Part shown: piece by piece, positions 23,466 to 34,430 of the stretch
How positions within the stretch are numbered: position 1 is the stretch's first letter
Layout: each line of letters starts with the position of its first letter
Source of the DNA: Linyphia triangularis
Taxonomy: Eukaryota; Arthropoda; Arachnida; Araneae; Linyphiidae
NCBI GenBank assembly: GCA_963978545.1
Contig: OZ021727.1
Span: 13,767,243-13,831,242 of the forward strand
Reading direction: 5' to 3'
Length of the DNA: 64,000 nt
Notes under the pieces: generated by a model
What the model was told of the DNA's origin: nothing
Databases searched by the model: none
The model's input: only the letters and a program-made list of their open reading frames with translations
Position numbers and translations under genes: made by a program

Positions 23466-24524
23466 GGTCTCCAATCCCATAGGGTGACTTCAGATTTCCG
23501 CCAACATGTCTCCCTTGCACTGGAAAGGCAGCTCAGTGGGCAACTTGCCAATTCCTATGCCTCCTCCCTGATCAACCTCCAGACACAGCAAGGCTCCCCG
23601 ACGTCAGTACCTGCCCTGACTCCAATCCCCAGCTTCCCCGCTGCTAAACCTCTATCCACAAAGCAACACCCGCCCCTCACGGCGAGCAACAGTGTGGCTA
23701 ACTGCAATGCAGCTTCACACCTGAAGACAATAGTTGCTAGAGAACACCGCAAGCTGGATAGGAGTGTCAGTGAGCCTGTGGACAAGTCTCAGCAGGTACA
23801 AAGACAGCCACCCCAGAATTCGAGTAGATACAAGACCGAGCTCTGCCGTCCTTTTGAGGAAAACGGCACTTGCAAATACGGAGACAAATGCCAGTTCGCC
23901 CATGGATACAACGAGCTGAGAACCCTAACGCGACACCCTAAGTACAAGACTGAACTTTGCCGTACTTTTCACAGCACTGGGTTCTGCCCGTATGGCCCTA
24001 GGTGCCACTTCATCCACAACAGTGAGGATGCCAAGAAGTGCCTTATAACCACACTCCAGAGCGGCAATTCGCATTCCCCACCAGCAAAGGACTATGACAT
24101 ATGTGGCTTTAGCATTGGATCAGCTGGCGAACTGTCTCCAACCAGTAGCATAAGCAGCAGTGGTTCGCCAACATCATCTCTCGGCGGATTCTTTTTGGAT
24201 GACATGCGTCCTTCTTATCCACTGACCGCACCTCCGACAATGGGAAGCCACTTCTTCAGTGGAGATTACATCCCCTTGAAACCACTGTCTGTGTCTGTAG
24301 CTACCCAAGATGAGTATCTGTCCCAACAGACGTCGTCTTCGGATGATGAAGTCCTTTCTTCCATCGACTTGCTGGTGTCAGAGTTGGAGTTAGACTCCTC
24401 TGGTGAGGCAAGCAGCAACGGTGATTCGATCTCCAAACCAGAGTCCAGTCCGGCCTTGGACATCAACCGAAACCTGATCAGATTGCCCATTTTCAGCAGA
24501 TTGGCCCTTGGAAGTTCTCCCTAG
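23466..24524 (+). CDS. Tis11: Tis11/ZFP36-family CCCH zinc-finger mRNA-decay activator, exon 2
   Basis: Encodes residues 19-370 of a 370-aa protein, ending in TAG. Members bind AU-rich elements (UAUUUAU) in 3' UTRs through tandem CCCH fingers and recruit the CCR4-NOT deadenylase and decapping factors in the cytoplasm. Visible here: RSVSEP at about 117-122, a canonical RSxSxP 14-3-3 site; finger 1 (C145, C154, C160, H164) and finger 2 (C183, C192, C198, H202), both C-x8-C-x5-C-x3-H, each led by YKTELCR and spaced as in the family; a Ser/Pro/Thr-rich low-complexity middle and tail; and C-terminal [10 protein letters not shown], the CNOT1-binding motif. All key residues are intact. The exon is much more GC-rich than its surroundings. 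The in-frame GTG at 23484 is not the start, because exon 1 supplies the ATG. Arthropods usually have one member (Tis11); a ZFP36L1-like name is equally valid. Confidence 0.97.
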   Translation, partial: GLQSHRVTSDFRQHVSLALERQLSGQLANSYASSLINLQTQQGSPTSVPALTPIPSFPAAKPLSTKQHPPLTASNSVANCNAASHLKTIVAREHRKLDRSVSEPVDKSQQVQRQPPQNSSRYKTELCRPFEENGTCKYGDKCQFAHGYNELRTLTRHPKYKTELCRTFHSTGFCPYGPRCHFIHNSEDAKKCLITTLQSGNSHSPPAKDYDICGFSIGSAGELSPTSSISSSGSPTSSLGGFFLDDMRPSYPLTAPPTMGSHFFSGDYIPLKPLSVSVATQDEYLSQQTSSSDDEVLSSIDLLVSELELDSSGEASSNGDSISKPESSPALDINRNLIRLPIFSRLALGSSP

Positions 24525-24884
24525 CCACGAGGTGGTGATTTTTTTTTTGTTAATTTTTTGATAATGACTTTTTAAGACTTGCAGCAATTTGGCTGCTATT
24601 GATGGACACAGCGTTGAAGCAACGTTTCTTAAGTTTTCCCCTCCCCAAATGTACATGCTGGAAATGGAATTTGGTCCCCTGCATTGACTTAGAAGAACTT
24701 TGTGGATATCTATATAGTTTTTAAGCTTTATGAAGGTGTAAAAGTTATTGATCACGATCCATTTCATTGATATTTCTATCATGTATATTCCACATTTATC
24801 TATTTTGGTTCCAGTTTTGTGCTTAGTAGGCAACGTTCAGTCCCAACAGTTGTGGTATATGCAAGGGCATTATGAGTTTGTTAA

Positions 24885-24925
24885 TATTTATCATCTATCC
24901 TTCCCAGAATGGTTGGAATATTTAT
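24885..24925 (+). promoter_or_regulatory. paired AU-rich elements TATTTAT in the Tis11 3' UTR
   Basis: Two TATTTAT heptamers at 24885-24891 and 24919-24925. UAUUUAU is the preferred site of the tandem CCCH fingers, so self-binding of this transcript is possible. Such heptamers also arise by chance in AT-rich DNA. Confidence 0.5.
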
Positions 24926-25918
24926 CGATTTAATTTATAATTGCCATTTTTTTTATCTTGCAAAAAGGAGCTTAAGGTAGGTTGTTGAATAGGGAAAAAT
25001 ATATTTTGCTATGGTGTTCTCTTGCCGAGACATAGGATGTTAAATTCAAGTTAACTCCATCGCAAAATGAAAATCAGATGTCTTGATACTTTGCACAGCT
25101 AGTAATTTACAAAATTAAGTAATGCTTGAGCATTGGTTAATATTAATGTGTCCTCAACTGGAGTTGAATTTTGTAACAAACTCAAATGCACTAGAGAAAA
25201 TATCAATAACATCTCTAGAAAAATTTAAATTCTAAGTGTTGTAAGCAATTGGTAATTTTTTTTTATTCCTACCTCTCCTGTATAGTTCAGTCATTTTTAT
25301 ACCAACACCCTGAAAGGTCTGCAGGAAATTTATTTTTATTTCATAACGGTTTTCATGTTACACTTTTCATGACATTTTTCTAACTCGTCTTAATATTTCA
25401 CTTTTGAATGTACTAGTTTAGTAAATTCAGGTTTAAAGAATTTTTTATCTATCGTATTTAAAAGTAACATTGTCGTCAAGTGCAAATTTACAACTGAAAA
25501 TGCTCCTTGAACTATCGGACAACTATGATCACTTGCCTTTCAATTTTTGTGCCTGTGCTGAATTTTAAGATCTTCAACGCATCTTTTTGGTGGGTGTGAT
25601 GTGTAGACTTTTATTTTATGTATCTTTATATTCATGCAAGCCAGCATTTAAGAGGCGATAGTTTAAGGTCTTAAACTTTTACGTGCTTTAAAGTCAACTT
25701 TACTTAATGTCTTTGAAGACCTTAAAGTCCAAAAAAAGTTGCAAAGCACCGTTTGTGATAAAAGTGGCATAAAAACGTTAAAATGTGCCTTAACGCTCCC
25801 TTATTTTGTTTCTTGTGTGTATGGGGTCTATGATTCGGGGACCAGTTTTTATTGCAGAGTGGTTTTTACATTTCTTCATTCTATATTTGCATTTGTAACT
25901 TTTCATGTTAGCTTACCG

Positions 25919-25925
25919 TATTTAT
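25919..25925 (+). promoter_or_regulatory. AU-rich element TATTTAT
   Basis: Third TATTTAT heptamer in the inferred 3' UTR (TATTTATTTTCG context). Confidence 0.4.
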
Positions 25926-26268
25926 TTTCGCATCTGTGAGGTAATTCATGTTATGTTTTAATTTTATTGTTAATTTAAACAAAACAAAAAAATTCTAAGC
26001 TTTTTAATTTTTTGAAAGTATTAGGATTTAATTGGTGCTTTTAAGATTTTTATTGTATATGTATCGAGTATTATCTGTCTTCTCTTTTTTTAGTTACTAA
26101 ATATTACTGAGTGGCTGTTTTCCAACTACTGCGCAAGAAATACTAATTTTTTTTTTGGTAATTAGTGTTACGTTTAATTATGTCGCGTAATTTGTAAAAA
26201 TTTATGGAGTTGGAAGCTCTGTTATGCGCAATGTTTAGTCATACTTTTGTGTTTTCCTTTGTATTATA

Positions 26269-26288
26269 TATTTATGTAATTTATTTAT
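26269..26288 (+). promoter_or_regulatory. paired AU-rich elements TATTTAT
   Basis: TATTTAT at 26269-26275 and 26282-26288, close together just before the first candidate poly(A) signal at 26366. Confidence 0.5.
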
Positions 26289-26365
26289 TTAAACTAAACT
26301 GCAAGTAGCTGCTAAGTGAACAAGCTATCTGCTCACTTTTTTTTTTTTTTAAATGTCAATGTTTT

Positions 26366-26371
26366 AATAAA
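26366..26371 (+). terminator. candidate proximal poly(A) signal
   Basis: AATAAA about 1.84 kb after the stop codon. T-rich sequence lies just before it. Confidence 0.4.
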
Positions 26372-27178
26372 AGTTTTAAATGATTTGCCAGAATTTTCAG
26401 TACAGCGGCATGTCTTGCATTCTAGGGTTTTTGTAGGTTGGAAAGTGTTTTGTAATTTAAACTGTCAAATCGCACAATTTAAGTAACTAACGATGCATGA
26501 TATAATGTGTGCTGATTGAATTCTGTGGTGTGCATATGTAAAAATTAATTAGATCAAAATATATCGACTTATTCCACACTAAGTCTTCTTTAAAAAATCT
26601 TAATCCTATTGCAGTATTGTAACTTCACCTTTAATACCTTATTGCCTAACTCTTATAGAAGGAAAATTCTTAAAAGTTGTGATGATGTTATTGATTTGTG
26701 ATGCTTGTATAAAAAAAATATGATGGTTTAGTCTTCCTAATTTTAAAGAGTTTCGAGGTGCAATAAGTCAGAGAATTTATTTGAAATTAAAATCAAATTA
26801 ATCTTGTAGAAATTATTATGTAAATTGAATAATCGAGATTAATAACTATATGTAATATGGTATTTTTAAATGTATAGATCTTTTTATTTTTACTTGTATT
26901 CAAATTTATATGTTAATAAGAGATTATATGAAGAGAAATATAATTATTTTATTGAGAAAATCTGTTATTTGAGTATTCTGCCTGTTTGGGCTTAACATTA
27001 ACCTATGAAATACAATATCCATGACAAGGAAACTAAAAATTTTGCATGTGTTTGTAAAGAGGCTGGAATATTATGCTGTTAACTTGTCTGTGCCTTACTT
27101 GTTTATAGTTACTCATTTGACCAAATTGTTGTTTGTATATTAGTTCAATGATTTTCATGATCTACATTCCCTATTACA

Positions 27179-27184
27179 AATAAA
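27179..27184 (+). terminator. candidate distal poly(A) signal
   Basis: AATAAA followed within 30-40 bases by a GT/T-rich stretch (CAGGTTTAATTAAGTTTTAT), the usual layout of a cleavage site. Confidence 0.5.
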
Positions 27185-27199
27185 GCATTTTTAATCAGG

Positions 27200-28780
27200 T
27201 TTAATTAAGTTTTATTTTTCACATTTAATTCACTACATTAAGACATGCTTATTTCAATAATTCAGCTGTGAAAAAACATTCGATACTTGAGGGAACTTTT
27301 TTTTTTATGAATAAAAATTGAGAGCAACTATGATATTTTGATGTGTGCTCATAGAAGGAAAACTTAACTTTATTGCATTTTTCCTCTGGCCCTTATTAAG
27401 CAGTTAAATTGTGTTGTACTCAATTTAAATCGATGAGTTTTCCCAATGCAAATGTTTTCCAAATCTAGCATAATTCAAATATAACACACGAGTCACTTTT
27501 AAACAAATGTTTGCTAAATGATACTTATGAAGTTGCAGCGTGCAGTAGAATTTCCGAATTCTCTTAAGTGTACAACGCTTAATAATTTGCTTTTTTTCTT
27601 TTCTTTTTTTAATTCAAATTACTTAAGTAAATTTATTGTTCAATCTGACATTGTTTTTCTTGCGTATGATAAATATTCAAATACTAAAGTTTATAACAAG
27701 GTTCACATAGTCTTTAAGAACTACTTATATTAGGAAGGGTCTTATTTTTGGTATTTTTAGAACTTTTTCTAGCTCTCCCAAATTTGATATATATTTGCTC
27801 TTTTTGCAAGTCGGGACCCCTCATTGGTGGAGCAGTATCGTCTTGAAATTACTTGGTGTAGCCTTATTTCCAAGAAAAATTAATATCAAGTATAAATGAA
27901 CTTAAGTTACTCATAAAAAAAAAACTTATATTCAAATGTTATTTGGTTCTCGTAAATTAATTTTATAAATTTGTGTATGTAAACAATGAATTTTTGTCGC
28001 TATAAATTTATAAAAATTTCTTAAAGAAGCTTTTAAAGGTATTTATAAAATCATTAGAAACTAATTTTTTACTTTTCAAAAGCAGTATGAACTCTGTATA
28101 AGGTATTGGAATGCATAACCATTTAAAAAATAATCGAACGCTTCGAACAAGAAATCGCATTAGGAATATTGGCAAGAAAAAGAACCCGCTGGAATCTAGC
28201 AGACGAAAACGAAACCACTTTTTGTTCTTTCCTATTCGGCACCACGTGGCGATGAAACAGCACCGGGAAAACAGGTTGTCACGCCGAGTCCATTTGTAGC
28301 CGAAGGGAGATCGCAGAAATAAGCTGATGAGCTTCACTGCTGTAACACTGAACTACTGACCCTCAAATTTTATCTTCTCAACGTTCGTTCCACTGGATGA
28401 TTTGAACCAGTTTTCACGAAAATAAAGTGTCCATTTCTACCGTTTGCCCCCTTTAACCTTATCTGATGTGTAATGGAATAAAATTAGTTTAGTGTTTCTG
28501 TTCCAATCGACGTGGAAACGATGAACTAAAAATGATTGAATTTTTTGTTATCCAATTAGAAAATAGCGCAGGTTTTTTTTTTTTTTGGGGGGGGGGGGGT
28601 TACTTTCAATATCAATGAAATTATAATTACTGCAAAGAATTAAGTTAGACAAAATTATTCGTATATCTGGATTTAAATTTCCTAAGTTTTTAAGTCTCTG
28701 GCGTGAAAACTTCCCGAATTTATGATACGAATGGGAGAAACTCCGGGAACTACCACCTGGTAACCCAATAAGGATCTCTG
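27200..28780. other. unannotated DNA downstream of Tis11
   Basis: AT-rich. Opposed open frames at 28008-28337 have no recognisable domain. T/G homopolymers lie at 28573-28600. No bounded transposon. Confidence 0.4.
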
Positions 28781-29053
28781 CAGGCCCGTAGCCAGGGGGA
28801 GGAATATGGGGATATATCCCCTTCCGAAATTTTTCCTTTCGCTATTAGAGAGCCAAAATTAAAGGATTTTTTTTATTTAAAAGGGTATATTTATTTAAAA
28901 TATTTTTAAATTTCGAAACATGCGTAGAAAATATATCTGCTATCATGATTGCTAAATGCATAAGGCGATATGTCAATAATATTAAAAATGATAATCAAGA
29001 TTTTCGGACATAAATTTCATATCCCCTCCAAAAAAAATTCTGGCTAGCCCCTG
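28781..29053. mobile_element. hAT MITE with 8-bp target duplication
   Basis: Ends CAGGCCCGTAGCCAG and (inverted) CTGGCTAGCCCCTG. Flanking 8-mers GATCTCTG (28773-28780) and GATCTTTG (29054-29061) match 7/8. A 273-bp non-coding element. Confidence 0.75.
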
Positions 29054-29210
29054 GATCTTTGGTCTCGTCTTTTTTTTTTTCTTTCCTTCTCTTCGTACAA
29101 AAGGTGGCATTTGATTGAGCAAGTCCAGCCCCGAAATATCTCGGGGTTGTCGAATACACAATCATTACTTAGTAAGTAAGAGAAGGCTCTATAAATCTTA
29201 ACAAGAGACT

Positions 29211-29634
29211 CAGTGCTAGAAGTGTGGGTAGACGCGGGGTGACGCGTCACCCCACTTTTCAAAAAAATACCCATGTGTTCCTCCACTTCTATAACCACTG
29301 AAACCCATCCCCCCTCTTCTAAACCCGTTAAAATTCATCCCCTCACTGTTAAAAACATCCAATGTGCCTAATAATTACTAAAGAAAAATAACATTAACCT
29401 TTAAATGTAGTGACACTGTGAAAAAATGATTCAAAGTTTTCAAATGTAAAAAAAAACTCGGCTATTTATGGTATATGTATCATACTATTATAAAAATGTA
29501 TTATACTACTTTGTATTACGATATAAGCATTTTTATTAACAAAATATTAACATTTATCGCTTAGGGGAGGGGGGTGCACTTGTCACCAAGTTTTGGGCAT
29601 GCCCCCACATTTTTTGTCTCCACTTCTACCACTG
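29211..29634 (+). mobile_element. hAT family H1, short internally deleted copy
   Basis: Inverted ends CAGTGCTAGAAGTG and CACTTCTACCACTG with a perfect 8-bp duplication AAGAGACT (29203-29210 and 29635-29642). The left subterminal GTAGACGCGGGGTGACGCG and right subterminal GTGCACTTGTCACC recur in the longer copies at 32345-34663 and 37551-39397. Length 424 bp, no coding. Confidence 0.9.
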
Positions 29635-29642
29635 AAGAGACT

Positions 29643-30425
29643 AACTTCAAGTTTATAATCGATTTTGAGTTTATTATTGTTTATCAAAATTTAAATTCTC
29701 CTCTTGAAAAAGATAATACATCAACTAGAAGTATTTTTAATAATTTTTTAAAACGAAATTGGTAACTGTTTTAAGTAAAATTTTCTTTAAAATGCCTTTT
29801 TCTCAAAACTACATTATTCGTGTACCTTTTTCTCAGAAACTGTGCAAACCATCTTTCCGAAATTTTTACTACATATTCCTTTTATGTATCTGCATATATT
29901 GAAGTGAGATTTTGTTGTTATTTTAAAAATGTTTTTTGCTTTGGCCTTTTTCGGCAAAAAAAACTTGCGATTTTTAACAAATTTGAGTGCCTTTCACGAA
30001 AATTCATTTTTTTTTAAAAGTAAATGAATCACAATCAGAAGCTAACTTGAGTAGAATAACAAGTGTCTTCTTAATGGCATTGGAAAAAAAATTAGGCTTC
30101 TATGTCAAATACTTTCTGAGAAAAAGGTGCATGAAATATGCCAAATTAACATTACTGGTATAGAGGGTACAACTCCCCTTGGAATTTCAATGAAGTTTTC
30201 TACTCGAATCCATTAATAAAAATTAACTTTTCAGAATGGATTTTTTTTAACGATATCTATCACTTGTTTCTAACAAAACTACTTAAAATATTTTTTTATA
30301 TTAAAAAAAAAAGGAATGGGGAGGGGTGGAATATAAATAAACACTTTAAATTAAAATTCACTTAAATTCACGCTGAACTTCACGGGGACGAACGAATTAC
30401 GTCACGGGGAGGTCGGGGGTTAACC
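29643..30425. other. unannotated AT-rich DNA
   Basis: No gene or bounded repeat seen. Confidence 0.4.
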
Positions 30426-30438
30426 AAACAAGCGATGG

Positions 30439-30614
30439 TTGGTTGGTTGTATTCAGATTATCTGGCGCCGTCAGCAACACGAGGGCTATAATGCGCCGAA
30501 ACATTCGTCATTAGACAAGCCAACATACATTTACAAACACATTAACACGGGACTCGAACCCGCAACCTCGCGGTCTAGAAGCTAGCACGCTAACCACTAT
30601 ACCGTTTGGTCGAC
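30439..30614 (-). mobile_element. tRNA-derived SINE-A, copy 6
   Basis: Nearly full length with a small deletion in the ATGCCT region after the B box. Perfect 13-bp duplication AAACAAGCGATGG (30426-30438 and 30615-30627). Confidence 0.96.
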
Positions 30615-30627
30615 AAACAAGCGATGG

Positions 30628-31048
30628 ATAGTGACAAAGAGGGGGGGGGGGGGTAACTACTTACGTGAAATTCCATTTTACTTTTGCAGGAAAAATTCCA
30701 ATGAAGTGTTTTTTTTATATAATTTAAAGAGATTGTTTTCTTTTTCAATCCATGCTCAATCAATTGACCAAGAATCGTATTAATAAAAGCTAATCTGTCA
30801 TAAGTCGGAATTCATTTTATTTTAGCTATGTACTTTTTTAAACAAAATTTAGAAATAGAGGGGATGATTACATTTGTTTTTAGAAGGGGAAGGCACAAGA
30901 AAATTATGTAGTTTTAGGGGAGGGGGTTATGAAGGTGGTGCGGGTAAAATGTTGCGTGCGTACGTTCCCAAACGAATAATCAAAAATTTACAGCTCAGGG
31001 TCCGGCTTCCCAGGTCAAAAGAGCATTTGGTGGCTCACGACTTATAAT
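30628..31048. other. unannotated DNA
   Basis: Contains a G run (about 30640-30652) and AT-rich sequence with no recognised element. Confidence 0.4.
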
Positions 31049-31185
31049 GGTTGGTTGGTTGTTTTCAGATTATCTGGCGCCGTCAGCAACACGAGGGCTA
31101 TAATGAGCCGAAACATTCGTCATTAGACAAGCCAACATACATTTACAAACACCCATGCCTAACACGGGACTCGAACCCGCAACCC
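31049..31185 (-). mobile_element. tRNA-derived SINE-A, copy 7 (5'-truncated)
   Basis: Tail and body are present, but the head stops just past the B box (GGACTCGAACCCGCAACC). The A box is lost, as expected of incomplete reverse transcription. Flanks CGACTTATAATGG and CCACTTACGATGA are weakly alike. Confidence 0.9.
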
Positions 31186-31539
31186 ACCACTTACGATGAG
31201 GGATTTTCAAAGTAGCTGGGAACTTCCTCTTTTTTGAAGGATCAAGTAAGCAAAATTTCTTCAAGATCGGAATGAAAGTCGGACGAAGATGGCACGAAAA
31301 ACTAATGCACTTAATACGAATGCAATTCCATGCTACAGCGCTTTTTATAAACCAATTTTCAAGGCAAATAGGAACACTTTTTCCGTAACTAAACTGTTAC
31401 TGATAATACCTGATTTTGCTTTTAATTAAATTTTAAATAATAATGTGTCTACATTTGAAGCTCATTTCTACAATTGTTCCTTCATTTTCCTGGTGATTGC
31501 GATTTACTATGCGGTTAATTGCAATTAGCAACACAGAGT

Positions 31540-31692
31540 GCCCATCTGATGCCTGTGTGGTTAGCGCTCTGGCCACGCGTGGATTAGGCATGGATGTTCC
31601 ATGTGGTTCAGAATCCATGTTAAGCTGTAGGTCCCGGTCTGATTAGCCGTCATTGTGCATAAAAATAGGTCGTTGAGCGTACAAACCACCAC
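31540..31692 (+). mobile_element. SINE-B, copy 3 (perfect TSD)
   Basis: Has TGTGTGGTTAGCGCTCTGG (A-box side), GGTTCAGAATCCATGTTAAG, GTCCCGGTCTGATTAGCCG, then AAAAATAGGTCGTTGAGCG and an ACC-rich tail. The B-box segment is deleted relative to copy 4. Perfect 11-bp target duplication CAACACAGAGT (31529-31539 and 31693-31703). Confidence 0.9.
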
Positions 31693-31703
31693 CAACACAG
31701 AGT

Positions 31704-32336
31704 AACATTGAAGCCTATGACATAATACTCGATCTATGTTGGTTGGTTGAGAGTTGTCTGATGCAAAAGCAACAAAAAGGTTAAACTGTGCTTACTTGAT
31801 CTAAGAAAAGGTTATTCTCCGAATTTTTAACTTATTTTTCAGTGCGATGAATGTAATTGAATTAACTTGTGCAGTGCTTCTACTATACAATAAAACTGTT
31901 TGGGCAGTTTGTTCAACAAAGTGCAATTTTGTTTCATTTCGAAAGAAAGTTGTAAAAACAACTGAAGGTCACAAAGTTGATTTCAATTAATTTCAATAAA
32001 GATATTTCCATTTAAGAATGCAAAACACGTCCATGAAAAAAGTGGGTACCGTGCGAAAATTCGGCCCAGAGTGTAGCTCTTGCATAAGAAAATCTTCAAC
32101 CCAATCGTGCGTGAAAAAATTGTACCGCAGTATTTATACAACAGCAGATGGCAACGTTGGCTAAGGCCACAATAAGTGTCTTTGCCAAGCTAAGATTTGG
32201 ATCCCATACCTATTGCTTGTAAGATATATTCCCATGACCATCAGATGGGCAGTTCCAGGTATTAACAACTCTTTATTTCTTCCTGTTTCAATAATTAAAT
32301 CACATTAAAGCATCATATTTTAATATTAGAAGCATC
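31704..32336. other. mostly unannotated; (AACC)n-tailed fragment at its start
   Basis: GGTTGGTTGAGAGTTGTC at 31739-31775 resembles the reverse complement of a SINE or LINE 3' end with an AACC tail (compare 50505-50560). The rest has no recognised feature. Confidence 0.35.
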
Positions 32337-32433
32337 GTTATAGACAGTGCTAGAAGTGTGGGTAGACGCGGGGTGACGCGTCCCCCCCCCTCCCCACTTT
32401 CAAAACCACTCATTCCATGTAAAACTTCTTATA

Positions 32434-33707
32434 CCGTATAATGGGGTGAATAGGAACAGCGGGGTGAATCGGAACGAAACTTCATAAAATTACAAAGACA
32501 TTATTATTTTACACAAATAAAGCAGTTTTATTAATTATATATTTATTTTTCATTTGGTTAACATGTTTTTAATCTTGGAACATGTTTTGTGGGGTTTTCA
32601 ACACTGTCCTTTTTTTAAAAAAAATTCTGAAACAGCGTGCATACAATCCAATGAGTTTTAACCTCTCCAAAACTTATCCCGTAATTAATAACATGTACCA
32701 GTTATAGACTTAATCAATATATTTTTAGATAAGTATAAACATCCACAACAGCATGCCATACTTAATTTAACTTGGTTTTAAAAACTTTTTATTTTACGAA
32801 TTTTTATGTTTTGCCTCGTCTCGATTTTGAGATTTGCGGGGTGAATCGGAACACTTGAAATGTGATATTAAAAAGCTGTTTTTGGCAAGATTATGTTCCA
32901 CGCAAGATTCAACGACTGAAGATGAGTCTTACTCCTTTCAAGATAGTAATCAAGATTGCAGGCTTGAATAAATGTCAGAAGAGGAGCCTAGTTTCCGCAT
33001 GGCAGAAAACCCGATTGTTCCAGTGGTTTTTTCTCTAAATGACTTCGTTATCTTTAAGTTTATATGAAAAAATGTATGAAGACTCTATGTGAGCAAAGTT
33101 TTATACCCACAAGATTATTGCTATATCAGTGTGTTTTACAAAAAGCGCTTATGAACGAAGAGATTTTCTGAAACAAATGAGGATGCTTTCCTCCTTTCTC
33201 AAGATATTTTAAAGAATTTGCAGTCATATAACACTCAAACATAAAGTAGATTAAAAACTATTTTTAATTTTAAAGACTATTTGGATGAGTTATAGGAGAG
33301 TTATATAAGGAGTTGATACGCTTTCAAACATATGATTTGTTTTGACAATAATAGACAAACACAAATTTTATCCTTCATATTAAATGATTTTTTATGATAA
33401 TTTTGTGTTCCTATTCCCCACAATGCATTATTATTTGCTTTTGGCCACCCTGTAAACATTTAAATAAGATCAGACATAAATTGTAACGAGTGTTCCGATT
33501 CACCCCTTTCTGCGGGGTAAATCGGAACACCATGAAAAAATTCAAAATAAATTAAAGTCCTAGTTTTTACAAAAATTTTTGTGTTGATTCTCAAAGAAGA
33601 AGGCAAGACCCAAGGTTCTATGTCAAAAATATGTTCCTTAACGATCTTATTACAACCGATTATTAATTTGAAAGTTGAAAAGTGTTCCGATTCACCCCAT
33701 TTTACGG
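32434..33707. mobile_element. TA-flanked pogo/Tigger-like element
   Basis: Inverted ends CCGTATAATGGGGTGAATAG and the complement of CCGTAAAATGGGGTGAATCG, each abutting TA. The TIR core GGGGTGAATCGGAACA recurs internally at about 32461, 32838, 33489 (inverted) and 33514, giving clustered subterminal sites. Inside is a decayed transposase C-terminus (32906-33223). TA duplication and that tail suggest the pogo branch of Tc1/mariner. Confidence 0.65.
32906..33223 (+). pseudogene. decayed C-terminal tail of a pogo-like transposase
   Basis: A single reading frame of 106 codons, with four in-frame stops, reads an acidic run (TTEDESYSFQDSNQD, SEEEPSF), then NDFVIFKF, RLYVSKVL, then FSETNEDAFLLSQDILKNLQ. 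This layout (acidic stretch, GDFVLVKF-like, YYVGKVL-like, a final EDIxxI-like segment) is what I associate with the C-terminus of Tigger/pogo transposases. The catalytic DDE domain is absent. The family assignment is from memory of the pattern. Confidence 0.45.
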
Positions 33708-33940
33708 TACTTTTTAAACTTTGTAACATTCATCCCATCACTTTTTTAACACAAGAAGGTAAAATATTCTTTCGCATTTTTTAATTTTTTTTTTATTTTC
33801 TATCTTTTAATCCACGATACAATACTTTTATATATAATCAATTTCAAAATTGTTGGGAAAAAAAATCATTTTAATATAGTCTTCCGAGTCATGCTCTATG
33901 CATATAGTTAAAAAAAGTATAACTTTTTAAAAAAGTTTGT

Positions 33941-34121
33941 GCCGACCAAACGGTATAGTGGTTAACGTGCTAGCTTCTAGACCACGAGGTTGCGGGTTCG
34001 AGTCCCGTGTTAGGCATGGGTGTTTGTAAATGTATGTTGGCTTGTCTAATGACGAATGTTTCGGCGCATTATAGCCCTCGTGTTTGCTGACGGCGCCAGA
34101 TAATCTGAAAACAACCAACCA
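33941..34121 (+). mobile_element. tRNA-derived SINE-A, copy 8
   Basis: Starts GCCGACCAAACGG, B box intact, ends in (AACC)n. Flanks AACTTTTTAAAAAAGTTTG and AACTTTAAAAAGTTTG form an imperfect duplication. Inserted into the hAT element. Confidence 0.94.
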
Positions 34122-34218
34122 ACTTTAAAAAGTTTGAGTTTTTTTCTTTTCTTTCTTCAATTTCCTATTATTTTTTCAACTTTTATCACTACATTTTGTT
34201 TTTAACTTTCTTAAAATA

Positions 34219-34430
34219 TTAACCCTTTTTTGCCTTGGAGCGGCGCCTCTCAGGCACCACATGATTGGATGCCGCAACTCGAGAGGACCTCTAGGTTTGA
34301 TGCGAGAATTCGATGCAAGGCCAATGACTGTGTTTAGTTTCTATGATGAAGACCAAACCAGAAATGCCGCGAATCTTCTCGAGTTGCTGGTATCTCGGGG
34401 CGAAATAAGGCCTCGAATGCAAAGGATTAA
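34219..34430 (+). mobile_element. TTAA-flanked MITE family P1, copy 1
   Basis: TTAA at both edges. Internal landmarks are GGCGCCTCTCAGGCACC, ATGATTGGATGCC and GATGCAAGGCCAATGACTG, shared with 50268-50479 and, inverted, 50727-50948. The ends (TTAACCC.. / ..AAAGGATTAA) are somewhat eroded. piggyBac-like. Confidence 0.8.

Larger units (their letters stand above)
24525..27200 (+). other. Tis11 3' UTR (inferred)
   Basis: About 2.7 kb of AT-rich, transposon-free sequence after the stop. It contains several TATTTAT heptamers and ends near AATAAA at 27179-27184. An earlier AATAAA at 26366-26371 could give a shorter 3' UTR. The extent is inferred from signals only. Confidence 0.55.

Noticed and set aside
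23484..23486. GTG as Tis11 start codon
   Set aside because: The codon is internal Val25. The ATG lies in exon 1 at 18254, supported by family-conserved residues and splice sites.
24390..24833. 147-codon minus-strand ORF overlapping the Tis11 3' end
   Set aside because: It is a shadow frame of the real exon and 3' UTR, with no domain and no initiation context.
28008..28337. 109-codon minus-strand ORF
   Set aside because: An opposed open frame exists on the other strand and no domain is recognisable. Probably chance in AT-rich DNA.
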